Positions 49,828-59,820 are shown, counted from the first letter of the stretch. The stretch: DNA of 64,000 bases from Dietzia psychralcaliphila (GCF_003096095.1 NZ_CP015453.1:3814248-3878247), one strand, 5' to 3'. Notes: a model not told the origin generated them from the sequence alone. Program-made: numbers and translations.

Positions 49828-51659
49828 ACGACGAGCAGGGTTCCCCCGAACCCGAGCTGCGTAGACCGGATCCCGGGTTGCGGGGCCGCCGGCGCGAACC
49901 CGGGAGCTGCGTGTCGCCACGCCCCGTCTCGCCGCCGCCGGTCGCCGACTCGTTCGCGCCCGACTCGCTACCCGTCGACCCGGTGGTCCCGATCCGTCCG
50001 GGCCCGGTGACCCGGGGAGGGGGGACCGGCACCACCACCCGCGATTCCTCCGACGCCTCGGTGATGCGGTCGACGGGGTCGATGGCCGTGGCCAACCTCG
50101 CCAGCCGGATCACCGGTTTCGTCCGGATGATCCTCATCCTCACCATTCTCGGCCCCGCCGTGGCCTCGGCGTTCAACACCGCCAACACGCTGCCCAACAT
50201 GATCACCGAGCTCGTCCTGGGTTCGGTACTCACCGCCATGTTCATGCCCCTGCTGGCCAGGGCCGCGCAGGAGGACCCGGACGGGGGGGTGTCGTTCATC
50301 CGACGCCTGCTCACGGCGACCGCGCTGTTGGCGCTGGTCGCGACGGTGGTGGCCGTGGCTTGTGCGCCCCTTCTCACCGAGCTCAACCTCGGGGACGGGG
50401 AGGTCAACACGGACCTGGCCACGGCCTTCGCCTTCCTGCTGCTGCCGCAGATCTTCTTCTACGGCGTCTTCTCGGTCATGCTCGCCGTGCTCAACTACAA
50501 CGGGATCTTCCGGCCCGGGGCGTGGGCCCCGGTGTGGAACAACCTGGTGGCCATCGCAACCCTCGCGCTGTTCGCCGTGGTCGGGAGCGGCATCGACCCG
50601 GCGGCTCCGGTCAACCTGCTCAGCGCCCCGATCCTGTTGCTCGGCGTGGGCACGACCCTCGGTGTGGTGGTCCAGGCCGCGGTCCTCCTGCCCGCGCTGC
50701 GCCGCGCCGGCGTGGTCCTGCGCCCCCAGTGGGGCCTGGACCCCCGGATCCGTCAGTTCGGGGGCAACGCCCTCGCCGGGCTGGCCTACGTGTTCATCTC
50801 ACAGGTCGGTCTGGTCATGACCAACCGCATCGGATCCGCCGCGGACGAGGCGGCCATCGCCATCTACGGCACGTACTGGCTGCTTCTCCAGGTGCCCTAC
50901 GGGATCATCGGGGTCACGCTGCTGACGGCCATCAATCCGCGGTTGGCCGACAACGGCGTCGCCGGGCGGACGGACGCGGTCGTGCGGGACATCTCGCTGG
51001 GCACCCGACTGTCCCTGTTCGGCCTGCTTCCGATCATCGCCTTCATGACCGCGTTCGGCCCGACGATCGCGACCGGACTGTTCCGCTACGGCAACTTCGA
51101 CGCCCAGAACGCCGACATCCTCGGTCTCACCCTGGCCTTCGGTGCGTTCACCCTGATCCCGTACGCGGTGGTCCTGCTCCAGCAGCGGGTGTTCTACGCG
51201 CGCGAGGACTACTGGACCCCGACCATCATGATCCTCGCGATCACCGTCGTCCGCGTGGTCCTGTCGCTCCTCGTCCCGCTGGTCGCGGACGAACGATCGC
51301 ACGTCGTGATCGGTCTCGCGCTGGCCAACGGGATCGGCTGGGTCGTGGGCGCGGTGGCCGGGTACATCCTGCTGCGCCGCAGGCTCGGTTCCCTGCGCGG
51401 ACGCGAGACCGCGAAGTCGGCGGTCTGGACTCTCGGCGCCTCGGTCGTCGGAGCGCTCGTCGCCCTCGCCGTGGACAACGTCCTGCCCCTGGACGTGCTG
51501 ACCGACGCAGTCGGCAGCATCGGCTACGTGTTCCGGGCCGGGCTCGCCGCGGTCATCACCCTCGTCGTCACCGGGGTGATCCTGTCGCGGTCACGCCTGC
51601 CGGAGCTGGACGCTGTCGCGCCCGTCATCCGCGGCCTCGTGGGACGTCTGAGGCGATAG
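49824..51659 (+). CDS. murJ: Lipid II flippase MurJ (MviN)
   Basis: This 611-residue protein has about 85 disordered N-terminal residues, then 14 predicted membrane helices beginning at MRSTGSMAVANLASRITGFVRMILI. Conserved MurJ pieces include FNTANTLPNMITELVLGSVLTAMFMPLL and QVPYGIIGVTLLTAINPRLADN. It flips lipid II across the membrane for peptidoglycan synthesis. In M. tuberculosis the protein (Rv3910, MviN) carries a C-terminal pseudokinase and extracellular domain in one chain; here the chain ends after the membrane domain and the rest is a separate gene. Confidence 0.93.
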   Translation: MNDEQGSPEPELRRPDPGLRGRRREPGSCVSPRPVSPPPVADSFAPDSLPVDPVVPIRPGPVTRGGGTGTTTRDSSDASVMRSTGSMAVANLASRITGFVRMILILTILGPAVASAFNTANTLPNMITELVLGSVLTAMFMPLLARAAQEDPDGGVSFIRRLLTATALLALVATVVAVACAPLLTELNLGDGEVNTDLATAFAFLLLPQIFFYGVFSVMLAVLNYNGIFRPGAWAPVWNNLVAIATLALFAVVGSGIDPAAPVNLLSAPILLLGVGTTLGVVVQAAVLLPALRRAGVVLRPQWGLDPRIRQFGGNALAGLAYVFISQVGLVMTNRIGSAADEAAIAIYGTYWLLLQVPYGIIGVTLLTAINPRLADNGVAGRTDAVVRDISLGTRLSLFGLLPIIAFMTAFGPTIATGLFRYGNFDAQNADILGLTLAFGAFTLIPYAVVLLQQRVFYAREDYWTPTIMILAITVVRVVLSLLVPLVADERSHVVIGLALANGIGWVVGAVAGYILLRRRLGSLRGRETAKSAVWTLGASVVGALVALAVDNVLPLDVLTDAVGSIGYVFRAGLAAVITLVVTGVILSRSRLPELDAVAPVIRGLVGRLRR

Positions 51660-51757
51660 TCGTGTCCCGGGACGGGGGGTCCGTACACTCAGGAGATCAG
51701 GGGCGGTCCGGCCGGCTGGACGACCGCGTCATCGAGCGTCATCGAGGAGGTCGACGG

Positions 51758-53506
51758 GTGGGCGATGGCAACGGAGCTCCGGCACAGGGCACCCCGTGGA
51801 CGCCTCCGCGACTGACCGTCGGAGGACTGGTCTCGGGCGGGCGGTACGAACTCCTCGAACCACACGGCGGCGTCGCCGGGCAGGCCTTCTGGCGGGCCCG
51901 GGACAAGCGTCTCGGTCGCGAGGTCGCCCTGACCTTCGTGGACCCGCTACCCGGTGAACAACCCCCCGGATCCGCGACCGGTGTCCTCGACCGCACCGTG
52001 GCACTGACCCGTGTGTACGCCGACGGCCTCGCCCGCGTCCTGGACGTCATCCGCGGCCGCGCAGGCGGCATCGTGGTGAGCGAATGGGTCCCCGGGCGCA
52101 GCCTCGCCGCGGCCGTCGGTGACCCCGATCCCGACTCGGCCGTGGCCGCGATGTGGGGTCTCGCCGACGCCGCCGCCCGCGCGGCCGACCACGGCCTGAT
52201 CCTGGGGTTGGATTCCCCGGACCGGATCCGCGTCACCGAGGACGGGCGCGCCCTGTTGGCGTTCCCCGGAGTCGGAGGAGACGCCGACACCCGAAGTGAC
52301 GTCCGCGGACTCGGGGTGGTCCTCTACACCCTGCTCACGGGAAAGTGGCCCGGACCGCTACCCGAGGGGTCGGACCTCCACGAGCCGCTGGACGGACGCC
52401 CCGAGGGCGCCCCGGTGGACGACGACGAGGCCCCACTCGACCCGACCGTCATCGGGACCGGGGTCCCACCCGACTCCGCCGTGCTCGCCATGCGGTCGCT
52501 CGACGGGACGTCGGTGAGCTCGGCCGCCACGGTCCGGGCGATGATCGACGAGCGGGTCGGCGGACCGGTCCACGCGTCCTCCCGCTCCGGTTCCTCCACA
52601 GCACGGTCCTCCACAGCACAATTCCCTGCCGCCCAGTTCTCCACAGCCCAGTTCTCCACAGCGCCGTTCTCCACAGCGCCGTCCCCCGCTCACCCGGGGT
52701 CCACGCCCGGTCTCCACCGCGACGGGCGGGAGCCCGTGACGCCGCCGGCGTCACACACCGAACCGCACGCGGCGTCGTCCGACCAGCCGTACACCCGGAC
52801 GGACGAGCAGCCGGACGAGCAGACCCTGAGGCGACGCTGGCAGATCATGGCCGGGACCAGCGCCGCGGCGGTGGTGGTGATCGCGCTGTTGTCCGCCTGG
52901 CTGCTCGGCGCACTCGCCGGCGGCGGCGACGAGACCCCGTTGTCACAACAACTCGACGCGATCGAGCGCGCCGCCCAGGCCAGCCGCTCCGCAGCGACCC
53001 CCGAGCCCGAGGCGGCCGAGACCGAGCCCACCCGAGAGGCACCGTCCACGCCCGTCACGGTCTCGGACGTCACCTCCTGGCAGCCCACCGGGTCGCCGGG
53101 CGTGGCCGAGAACTCCTCGAGCGCACCCGATGTCGTCGACGGGGACCGGTCGACCTCGTGGTCCACCGACACCTACCGCAACCAGTTCGGCGACAGCGGC
53201 GCCGCCTACAAACCCGGTGTGGGCCTGATGTTCTCCCTCGACGGCGAGCAGGAGGCCCGCCAGGTCGTGGTCTACTCGGACGACGACGGCGTGGAGTTCG
53301 AGGTCCGGGCCGCAGACAGTGCCTCGCCGGATTCGCTCGACGACACCACACTGCTCGGCGAGGGGACCATCCGCGACGGCTCGGGGACCGCGACCATCGA
53401 CGACCCCGAGGACTCGCGCTACCTGATCATCTGGATCACCCGCCTGGGCGCCTCGGGGCCCGAGGCGTACGACGCGTCGATCACCGAGGTCGAGCTCACC
53501 CGGTGA
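51758..53506 (+). CDS. Membrane-anchored pseudokinase (MviN C-terminal counterpart)
   Basis: This 582-residue protein has a kinase-like fold at about 20-270 but lacks catalytic residues: the VAIK Lys position reads EVALTFVD, and the HRD loop reads DHGLILGLDSPDRIRV with no Asp-Lys-Asn. A Ser/Gln-rich repeat linker (about 275-320), one membrane helix (IMAGTSAAAVVVIALLSAWLLG, about 366-387) and an extracellular Asp/Ser-rich beta domain (about 430-582) follow. In mycobacteria the pseudokinase, phosphorylated by PknB, recruits FhaA to control MurJ. Start GTG at 51758 follows AGGAGG at seven-base spacing; an earlier GTG at 51662 has no such site. Confidence 0.85.
   Translation: MGDGNGAPAQGTPWTPPRLTVGGLVSGGRYELLEPHGGVAGQAFWRARDKRLGREVALTFVDPLPGEQPPGSATGVLDRTVALTRVYADGLARVLDVIRGRAGGIVVSEWVPGRSLAAAVGDPDPDSAVAAMWGLADAAARAADHGLILGLDSPDRIRVTEDGRALLAFPGVGGDADTRSDVRGLGVVLYTLLTGKWPGPLPEGSDLHEPLDGRPEGAPVDDDEAPLDPTVIGTGVPPDSAVLAMRSLDGTSVSSAATVRAMIDERVGGPVHASSRSGSSTARSSTAQFPAAQFSTAQFSTAPFSTAPSPAHPGSTPGLHRDGREPVTPPASHTEPHAASSDQPYTRTDEQPDEQTLRRRWQIMAGTSAAAVVVIALLSAWLLGALAGGGDETPLSQQLDAIERAAQASRSAATPEPEAAETEPTREAPSTPVTVSDVTSWQPTGSPGVAENSSSAPDVVDGDRSTSWSTDTYRNQFGDSGAAYKPGVGLMFSLDGEQEARQVVVYSDDDGVEFEVRAADSASPDSLDDTTLLGEGTIRDGSGTATIDDPEDSRYLIIWITRLGASGPEAYDASITEVELTR
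52591..52690 (+). repeat. 15-bp tandem repeats in the pseudokinase linker
   Basis: Five to six copies of TTCTCCACAGC(C/G)C-type 15-base units encode FSTAQ / FSTAP / SSTAR pentapeptides between the pseudokinase domain and the membrane helix. Some adjacent copies are nearly identical, so length may vary between strains. The repeated CTCCACAG also superficially resembles half of a DnaA box. Confidence 0.85.
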
Positions 53507-53637
53507 TCCCGCCTGGCGTCGGTGTCGGTGTCGGCGTCCTCGGTGTCAGCGTCAACGTCAATGTCGACCAGGGGCCGCCGGTCCGCGCCACGAGGTGACA
53601 GCCCCACGGCGGAGCGGGCCGCGTTAACGTCACGGCC

Positions 53638-54264
53638 GTGAACACCAGTGCCGTCGACGACCGCGACACGGTCATGGGACGCTCCCCGCTCACGTCCGGG
53701 TCCCCCCTCACCGCCGGGTCCCCGCTCACGGACGTCGAACTACTCGACGCGCACATCGCCGGCGACCAGGACGCGTTCTCCGCCCTCGTCCGACGCCACT
53801 ACGACTATCTGTGGCGACTGGCGATCCGCACCTCCTTCAACCGCGACGACGCCGCCGAGGCGCTGCAGGACGCGCTCATCTCGGCGTACCGGAAGGCCGA
53901 CACCTTCCGCCACGCCTGCCCCGTTCAGGGTTGGCTCTACCGCATCGTGGTCAACGCCTGCCTGGACAAGATGCGGGCCCAGCGCCTGCGCACCCATTCG
54001 GAACTCACTCCCAGACTGCACGAGGAGATCTCGCTGCGGGATCACTTCCATCAGGACCCCGCCTACGCCATCATCGTCGCCGAGGCCCTGGCGGAACTGC
54101 CCACCGACCAACGCGACGCGGTCGTCGTCGTGGACATGCTGCGCTGCACGGTCGCCGAAGCGTGCCACCTGCTCAACACCCGACCCGGCACCATCAAGAG
54201 CCGGTGCTCGCGCGGCCGCGCGAAGCTCAGCGTGCTCCTCGAGGGAGTCACCCTCACCGACTGA
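53638..54264 (+). CDS. sigM: ECF RNA polymerase sigma factor SigM
   Basis: This 208-residue group 4 sigma factor has region 2 at ELLDAHIAGDQDAFSALVRRHYDYLWRLA and DAAEALQDALISAYRKADTFR (the promoter-melting part). Region 4 has the HTH CTVAEACHLLNTRPGTIKSRCSRGRAKL. It directs transcription of stress or envelope genes. The start is GTG at 53638, leaving a Ser/Gly-rich N-terminal segment of about 30 residues including a SPLTSGSPLTAGSPLT triplicate. In M. tuberculosis and C. glutamicum an anti-sigma gene follows it; here trxB follows directly after about 100 bases, so no anti-sigma is visible. Confidence 0.9.
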   Translation: MNTSAVDDRDTVMGRSPLTSGSPLTAGSPLTDVELLDAHIAGDQDAFSALVRRHYDYLWRLAIRTSFNRDDAAEALQDALISAYRKADTFRHACPVQGWLYRIVVNACLDKMRAQRLRTHSELTPRLHEEISLRDHFHQDPAYAIIVAEALAELPTDQRDAVVVVDMLRCTVAEACHLLNTRPGTIKSRCSRGRAKLSVLLEGVTLTD

Positions 54265-54372
54265 GGGAACGACGCGGGGAACAACGCGGACCCGCCGGGT
54301 GTTGTCGCCTTAGTAGATCCACAGATCTTTCCGGTCCACATGAACCCACCCGCCAAGGAGCCCGAAGAACCC

Positions 54373-55305
54373 ATGAGCGACACCCTCCACGACGTCATCA
54401 TCGTCGGATCCGGCCCGGCCGGTTACACGGCCGCCATCTACTCTGCTCGGGCCGAGCTCAAGCCGGTGGTGTTCGAGGGTTCCCAGTTCGGCGGAGCGCT
54501 CATGACCACCACAGAGGTCGAGAACTTCCCGGGATTCGCCGAGGGCATGATGGGCCCGGACCTGATGATGCAGATGCGGGAGCAGGCCGAGCGCTTCGGT
54601 GCGGACCTCCGCATGGAGGACGTCAGCTCGATGGACCTGGCCGGCGAGGTCAAGATCGTCCGGGTGGGGGAGGAGGAGCACCGCGCCCGCGCGGTGATCC
54701 TCGCCATGGGCGCGGCAGCGCGCTATCTCGGCGTCCCCGGAGAGCAGGAGTACCTCGGCCGTGGCGTGAGTTCCTGTGCGACGTGCGACGGATTCTTCTT
54801 CCGCGACAAGCCGATCGTCGTGGTGGGCGGCGGTGACTCCGCCATGGAGGAGGCCACCTTCCTCACCAAGTTCGGCTCCTCGGTCACCATCGTGCACCGA
54901 CGCGAGGAGTTCCGCGCCTCCAAGATCATGCTCGAGCGGGCCAAGGAGAACGAGAAGATCTCGTTCGTCCTCAACACCACGGTCGACCAGGTGCTCTCGG
55001 GAGCCAGCGGCTCCGTCGAGCGCCTGAGCCTGCGCAATACGGTCACGGGCGAGACCAGCGAGCTCGAGACCGCCGCGATGTTCGTCGCGATCGGCCACGA
55101 TCCCCGCTCCGAGCTGGTGCGGGACCAGGTGGAGGTCGACGAGGACGGGTACGTGCTCACCGGTCAGACCACCGCGACCTCGATCCCGGGCGTCTTCGCC
55201 TGCGGAGATCTGGTGGACCACCGATACCGGCAGGCCATCACCGCGGCCGGATCCGGTTGCGCCGCCTCGATCGACGCCGAGCGCTGGCTCGCCGAACAGG
55301 TCTGA
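54373..55305 (+). CDS. trxB: Thioredoxin reductase
   Basis: This 310-residue flavoenzyme passes electrons from NADPH to thioredoxin. The FAD motif GSGPAGYTA is at about 12-20, the redox pair C135-A-T-C138 in [10 protein letters not shown], and the NADPH site [10 protein letters not shown]. Near the C terminus the FAD-binding [12 protein letters not shown] is present. Length is typical. The ATG at 54373 is preferred because homologues start at this point and AAGGAG lies 12 bases upstream; an in-frame ATG at 54340 would add eleven residues. The sigM-trxB-trxA order matches mycobacteria. Confidence 0.95.
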   Translation: MSDTLHDVIIVGSGPAGYTAAIYSARAELKPVVFEGSQFGGALMTTTEVENFPGFAEGMMGPDLMMQMREQAERFGADLRMEDVSSMDLAGEVKIVRVGEEEHRARAVILAMGAAARYLGVPGEQEYLGRGVSSCATCDGFFFRDKPIVVVGGGDSAMEEATFLTKFGSSVTIVHRREEFRASKIMLERAKENEKISFVLNTTVDQVLSGASGSVERLSLRNTVTGETSELETAAMFVAIGHDPRSELVRDQVEVDEDGYVLTGQTTATSIPGVFACGDLVDHRYRQAITAAGSGCAASIDAERWLAEQV

Positions 55306-55366
55306 CACCCGCCGAACACGCCCGACACCGGACGCTCACCCCCTCTCCCCGAAAGGACCACCCACA

Positions 55367-55708
55367 ATGGCCGTGAACACCCCCAACATCATCGATGTGA
55401 CCGAGGACGACTTCGCCGAGACCGTCCTCGCGGCCAGCGGCTCCAAGCCCGTCCTGGTGGACTTCTGGGCCACGTGGTGCCGCCCGTGCACCATGATGGC
55501 GCCCGTCCTGGACGAGCTCGCCGGGGCGGAGTCCGACAAACTCACCGTTGCCAAGGTCGACGTGGAGGCCAACCAGGAGCTCGCCGCCGAGTACCAGATC
55601 ACCGCCATCCCGGCGCTGCTGCTGTTCTCTGAGGGCAAGCCGGTCAAGCGCATCACGGGTGCCAAGTCCAAGGCCGCTCTGCGTACCGAGCTAGACGACG
55701 TTCTCTAG
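55367..55708 (+). CDS. trxA: Thioredoxin
   Basis: This 113-residue thioredoxin has the redox motif W37-C-R-P-C41 (WCRPC instead of the common WCGPC) in FWATWCRPCTMMAPVLDEL. The cis-Pro is in ITAIPALLLFSEGK. It receives electrons from TrxB 61 bases upstream and reduces protein disulfides. The C terminus SKAALRTELDDVL is standard. The Arg in the active site instead of Gly slightly alters redox potential in other thioredoxins; the effect here is unknown. AAAGGA lies at a good distance from the ATG. Confidence 0.95.
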   Translation: MAVNTPNIIDVTEDDFAETVLAASGSKPVLVDFWATWCRPCTMMAPVLDELAGAESDKLTVAKVDVEANQELAAEYQITAIPALLLFSEGKPVKRITGAKSKAALRTELDDVL

Positions 55709-55801
55709 ACCCCCCGCCCCACTCGGGTGCGCTCCGGGCACGTCCGCGCCGGAGGCGGTAAGTTCATCCGGGTACCCAGTCGAGTGGAGCGGAGGAGAAC
55801 C

Positions 55802-56992
55802 ATGGCGTGGCGACGCGGTGACCGTGGACCCGAGGTGGCCTCGATCCGGGCCACCCTCGCGGGCATGGGCCTGCTACACAACATCGATTCCGTCGGGGTC
55901 ACCGAACCCCAGACCGGGTCCGTTCTGGCTCGTACCGATGCGGTCTTCGACGCCGACCTGGAGACCGCCGTCCTGGCCTTCCAGCAGGCCCGTGGACTGA
56001 TCTCGGACGGCATCGTGGGTCCCTCGACCCAGGCCGCACTACACGACGCCACCCACGTCCTCGGGACCCGCGATCTCAGCTACATCGTCTCCCGGCCGAT
56101 GGCCGGGGACGATGTAGCCCAGTTCCAGCGTCGGCTCGGGGAACTCGGCTTCTACGCGGGTCTGGTGGACGGCACCTTCGGTCCCCTCACCCACGTCGCC
56201 GCGACCGACTTCCAGAGTGACTGCGGGCTGCCCGCGGACGGCGTGGTGGGCGCCGAGACCCTGGACACGCTCAACCGGTTCTCGACCCTGTTCAAGGGCG
56301 GGGACGTCTCCTCCCTCGTGGAGCGGGAGCGCGCACGGACCTCCGGCCCGATGCTCGCCGGGAAGCGGATCGTCCTGGACCCCGGTCCCAGCGGTTCGGA
56401 GAACCCGATCCGCATGGACACCCCGCTCGGGACCATTACCGACGCCGAGTTGTTGTGGGACATCACCCGGCGTCTGTCCGAGCGGATGAACCAGGCGGGT
56501 GTCGAGGTCTTCCTCTCCCGGCCGGAGGCCATGATCCCCACCGACCCGGAGCGCGCGGAGATCGCCAACGCGTTCAACGCCGATCTCATGATCTCGCTTC
56601 GTCTGGACCGGCATCCCAACCCGGTCGGCAACGGCATCGCCACGTTCTACTTCGGCAATTCCCTGGGTGCGGAGTCGATGCTCGGAGAGGCGCTGTCGGG
56701 GTTCATCCAGCGCGAGATCATCAGCCGTACCGACCTCCGCGACTGTCGTACCCACGGACGGAGTTGGCCACTCCTCCGGATGACCCGTATGCCGTCCATC
56801 CAGATCGTCCTGGGTTACGCCTACAATCCCCGTGATGTGCAGATCCTCGGGGACCGGACCGCGCAGGACACGATCATCGATTCCATCCTCGTGGGGGTGA
56901 AGCGTCTCTACCTCTTGGACGAGGACGATCATCCCACCGGTTCGATGTCGGTCAACGAGCTGATCGACTACGAACAGCGTCAGCGGGACTGA
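55802..56992 (+). CDS. cwlM: CwlM, inactive amidase-fold regulator of peptidoglycan synthesis
   Basis: This 396-residue protein has two N-terminal peptidoglycan-binding repeats (about 5-85 and 95-168: LISDGIVGPSTQAAL and LPADGVVGAETLDTL) and an amidase_3-type domain (about 190-375). The Zn ligand that should follow DPG is lost: the strand reads VLDPGPSGSE with Pro196 instead of His. The later His-x-Asn position reads RLDRHPNP. In mycobacteria CwlM is not a hydrolase but, phosphorylated by PknB, activates MurA and interacts with MurJ. GGAGGAG precedes the ATG. The stop overlaps the convergent GNAT gene by 13 bases. Confidence 0.9.
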   Translation: MAWRRGDRGPEVASIRATLAGMGLLHNIDSVGVTEPQTGSVLARTDAVFDADLETAVLAFQQARGLISDGIVGPSTQAALHDATHVLGTRDLSYIVSRPMAGDDVAQFQRRLGELGFYAGLVDGTFGPLTHVAATDFQSDCGLPADGVVGAETLDTLNRFSTLFKGGDVSSLVERERARTSGPMLAGKRIVLDPGPSGSENPIRMDTPLGTITDAELLWDITRRLSERMNQAGVEVFLSRPEAMIPTDPERAEIANAFNADLMISLRLDRHPNPVGNGIATFYFGNSLGAESMLGEALSGFIQREIISRTDLRDCRTHGRSWPLLRMTRMPSIQIVLGYAYNPRDVQILGDRTAQDTIIDSILVGVKRLYLLDEDDHPTGSMSVNELIDYEQRQRD

Positions 56993-57678
56993 CTCCCTGC
57001 GCTGGGGGTGTCAACCGTGCTGCGGGCCGACGCCCCGGACAACACTCCCAGCTTTCGGGTCGCGAATCCCCGCTCCGCGAAGAGCTGATCGAGCGCCCTC
57101 TCCACGTCTGCCTTCCAGAGGTGTTCACTCTCGATATCGAGTCGCAGACGCGGGTGAGTCTCGTGCTCGGCCACCACGGTGAAGCCGTGTTCGATGAGGA
57201 AGCCGGTCGTCGCGATGCACGAGTCCGATCCGCACGTGTCACGTGACATTACTTCCCCGGTATGCCCGGACGTCACCCCGAACGCCTCGATAGCCTTGAT
57301 ACCGCGCCTGCGGAGATCCAGCACCACGGCGTCGAGCAAGGACGTGAGCGCTCCGGCGGGCGCGCCGTGCTCGATGCTCATCCCGGCGAGCAGGATGGCG
57401 TCCGATCCCACCGGAGATGTCGGGAAGCACGCGGCACGAGGAACCATCCCGGGGGGCGCGTAGAACGCCGCGCCCGTCGAGCGGTCCCCGTATCTGGCGA
57501 TCTGACCACACACGCCCCATTCCAGGGACACATGGGAGATCCAGGCCTCTTTCTCGAACTCGGGATCTCCCGGCGCAGCCTGCCCGGCCTGACCGTCGGT
57601 CTGCCAGTACACGCACTTTCGAGCCCGGGGCCCGAGCTGGTCCACGGCGAAGAGGTCGAGCGGGCGGATCGAGATCAT
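56980..57678 (-). CDS. GNAT-like acetyltransferase family protein (Rv3916c counterpart)
   Basis: This 232-residue protein begins [26 protein letters not shown]. The middle ([15 protein letters not shown] and [41 protein letters not shown]) has the strand-helix order of a GNAT fold, with [23 protein letters not shown] as the last motif. The acetyl-CoA loop is not canonical, so activity is uncertain. It is always found between cwlM and parB in mycobacterial genomes as far as I recall. It overlaps the parB start by four bases, so it is in the parAB operon as its last gene. Confidence 0.8.
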   Translation of the reverse strand: MISIRPLDLFAVDQLGPRARKCVYWQTDGQAGQAAPGDPEFEKEAWISHVSLEWGVCGQIARYGDRSTGAAFYAPPGMVPRAACFPTSPVGSDAILLAGMSIEHGAPAGALTSLLDAVVLDLRRRGIKAIEAFGVTSGHTGEVMSRDTCGSDSCIATTGFLIEHGFTVVAEHETHPRLRLDIESEHLWKADVERALDQLFAERGFATRKLGVLSGASARSTVDTPSAGSQSR

Positions 57679-58835
57679 CGTGACGTTCCGGGCGACCCGC
57701 CCTCGAGCAGTGTCAGAACCCGCTGCAGGTCTTCCGTGTCGCCCACGTCGATGGTGATCCGACCCTTGCGGCGTCCCATCGTCACGGACACCGAGGTGTC
57801 GAATCGATCGGACAACCGTCCCGCGACAGCATCGAGCTCCGGATTCCGTTGACGCCCCTTCGGGGCAGGGGAGGGCTTGGGGGTCGAACCCGCGCCGTCC
57901 CGGTTCGCCAGGGTGACGATCTCCTCCGTAGCCCGGACCGACAGACCTTCCGCCACGATCCGGGCGGCGAGCTCGTCCTGCGCGGGCGCCCCGGCCTCGA
58001 GTCCCAGAAGCGCCCGGGCATGACCAGCGGACAACACGCCGGCGGCCACCCGCCGTTGGACCGCGGTCGGCAATTGGAGCAGTCGGATGCTGTTGGTGAT
58101 AGCCGGACGTGATCGACCGATGCGCGCGGCCAGTTCGGACTGCGTCACGTCGAACTCCTCGAGAAGCTGCTGGTACGCCGCCGCCTCTTCGAGTGGATTG
58201 AGTTGGACTCGATGGATGTTCTCGAGGAGCGCATCCCGCAGGAGATCCTGGTCCTCGGTCTGACGCACGATCGCCGGGACCGCCGTGAGCTCGGCCCGCT
58301 GGCTCGCACGCCAGCGCCGCTCGCCCATGATGAGCTGATACCGGCCATCGGCGATCTCACGAACCACGATCGGTTGGAGGAGGCCGAACTCTTTGACCGA
58401 GTGCGCCAGTTCGGCGAGCGCCTCTTCGTCGAAGTGCGTCCGCGGCTGCTTGGGGTTCGGCTCGATTGCCGAGGGGGGGATCTCACGGTAGACCGCGCCG
58501 GGATCGACTAGTTCGTCGGTTTCACGTGAAACATCTGCGTGATGCGCACCCGCATCATTCGCAGCCGCATCTTTCACACCTCTCTCGTTCACGCCTCTGT
58601 CGTTCACACCAGTGTGACCCTGAACCCGACCGGAATCGCCGGGGGATCCGGTGCCTCCGACCGACGCACTTCCACCGGCGGATCGTGGACGTGGGGGAGT
58701 GGTTCTGGGCCCGCCGCCACGTGGACCCAAGATCACGTCCGCGGCATCACTACCCAGGCGTGGTCCCTCATCCGGCCCCGTCGGGATGAGCGCCGCGAGG
58801 CCTCGCCCGAGCCCGCCCTTGCGTTGCTGACTCAT
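57675..58835 (-). CDS. parB: Chromosome partitioning protein ParB
   Basis: This 386-residue CTPase clamp loads at parS and spreads to build the segregation complex. [18 protein letters not shown] is the N-terminal ParA-interacting box. The CTP-binding/ParB-N segment has [12 protein letters not shown] (about 170-182), the parS-binding HTH lies around [25 protein letters not shown], and the C-terminal dimerisation domain ends VLTLLEGG. About 115 disordered residues between the N-terminal box and the ParB-N domain include a perfect parS inside the gene. The start overlaps the parA stop (ATGA). Confidence 0.95.
   Translation of the reverse strand: MSQQRKGGLGRGLAALIPTGPDEGPRLGSDAADVILGPRGGGPRTTPPRPRSAGGSASVGGTGSPGDSGRVQGHTGVNDRGVNERGVKDAAANDAGAHHADVSRETDELVDPGAVYREIPPSAIEPNPKQPRTHFDEEALAELAHSVKEFGLLQPIVVREIADGRYQLIMGERRWRASQRAELTAVPAIVRQTEDQDLLRDALLENIHRVQLNPLEEAAAYQQLLEEFDVTQSELAARIGRSRPAITNSIRLLQLPTAVQRRVAAGVLSAGHARALLGLEAGAPAQDELAARIVAEGLSVRATEEIVTLANRDGAGSTPKPSPAPKGRQRNPELDAVAGRLSDRFDTSVSVTMGRRKGRITIDVGDTEDLQRVLTLLEGGSPGTSR
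58519..58532. other. parS site inside parB
   Basis: GTTTCACGTGAAAC, the perfect 14-bp core of the universal parS consensus, lies in the disordered linker of parB and reads VSRET on the protein strand. ParB is expected to nucleate here. Confidence 0.95.
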
Positions 58836-59755
58836 CGATTCTCCTCCGCGCCGGATGCTGCGCTGCCGGACCCGGCTATCGCCGCGAGCCGGTCTGCCCG
58901 GCTATTGAGTTCCTTGGCCGCGTCCAGGTAGGCGAGCGCGCCTCGAGATCCAGCATCGTATTGCAGGATCGTCATGCCGTACCCGGGCGCCTCTGAGACC
59001 TTCACACTTCGCGGGATGACCGTACGGAGCACGGTGTCACCAAAGTGAGTGCGGACCTCGCCGGCGACCTGCTCGGCGAGCTTGGTCCGACCGTCGTACA
59101 TCGTCAGCATGATGGTGGAGATCTCCAGTGACGTGTTGAGATGCTGCTGGATCAGCTCGACGTTCCGAAGCAGCTGTCCGACGCCCTCGAGGGCGTAGTA
59201 CTCGCACTGGATGGGGATCAACACTTCGCTGGCGGCAACCATCGCATTCACGGTGAGCAGTCCCAGTGAGGGAGGGCAGTCGATCAGAACGTAGTCGATG
59301 CCCAGCGACACCAGGTCGTCGCTGTTGATGACCTCAGCGAGCCGGTGCTCTCGATGCTCGAGACCGACCAACTCGATCTCTGAACCTGCAAGATCGATTG
59401 TCGCTGGGATACAGAACAGGCGCTCGGCATGAGGGCTGCTCTGCATCAGGTCCTCGACCGCGTGTTCCCACATCAGGAGCTCGTAACTCGACGGAGTACC
59501 CTCGCGATGGTCGACCCCCAGAGCGGTGCTCGCATTGCCCTGGGGGTCCATGTCGATCACCAGGACGCCCAGACCGCCGAGCGCCAGGGCCGCTGCCAGG
59601 TTGACCGTCGAAGTGGTCTTACCCACCCCGCCCTTCTGGTTGGCGATGGTGATGATTCGGGGATGCGAGGGCCTGGGCAAAGCGGGCGCGCCACCATGGA
59701 GTACCTCGTTCGCCTGCCGTGCGGCGGCGAAGATCGGGGTCTCGTCTTCGGACAT
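58832..59755 (-). CDS. parA: Chromosome partitioning ATPase ParA
   Basis: This 307-residue ParA-family ATPase moves the origin. The deviant Walker A box [10 protein letters not shown] is at 41-50 with the signature Lys42-type arrangement, the Walker A' DMDPQGNAS near 68-76 and the Walker [12 protein letters not shown] near 155. The N-terminal 30 residues are variable. Length is normal. It is the first gene of parA-parB-GNAT, with rsmG upstream; parS lies in the gap above. Confidence 0.95.
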   Translation of the reverse strand: MSEDETPIFAAARQANEVLHGGAPALPRPSHPRIITIANQKGGVGKTTSTVNLAAALALGGLGVLVIDMDPQGNASTALGVDHREGTPSSYELLMWEHAVEDLMQSSPHAERLFCIPATIDLAGSEIELVGLEHREHRLAEVINSDDLVSLGIDYVLIDCPPSLGLLTVNAMVAASEVLIPIQCEYYALEGVGQLLRNVELIQQHLNTSLEISTIMLTMYDGRTKLAEQVAGEVRTHFGDTVLRTVIPRSVKVSEAPGYGMTILQYDAGSRGALAYLDAAKELNSRADRLAAIAGSGSAASGAEENR

Positions 59756-59820
59756 CCGTCACCTTTCAACTACCTGTTGGAGCAACCCGGTGCATCGTCC
59801 TCGATGCCTCCGGCGTCAGT

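Noticed and set aside
50360..51757. Long frame extending the pseudokinase gene upstream through murJ
   Set aside because: It is the out-of-frame shadow of murJ; the real start at 51758 follows AGGAGG.
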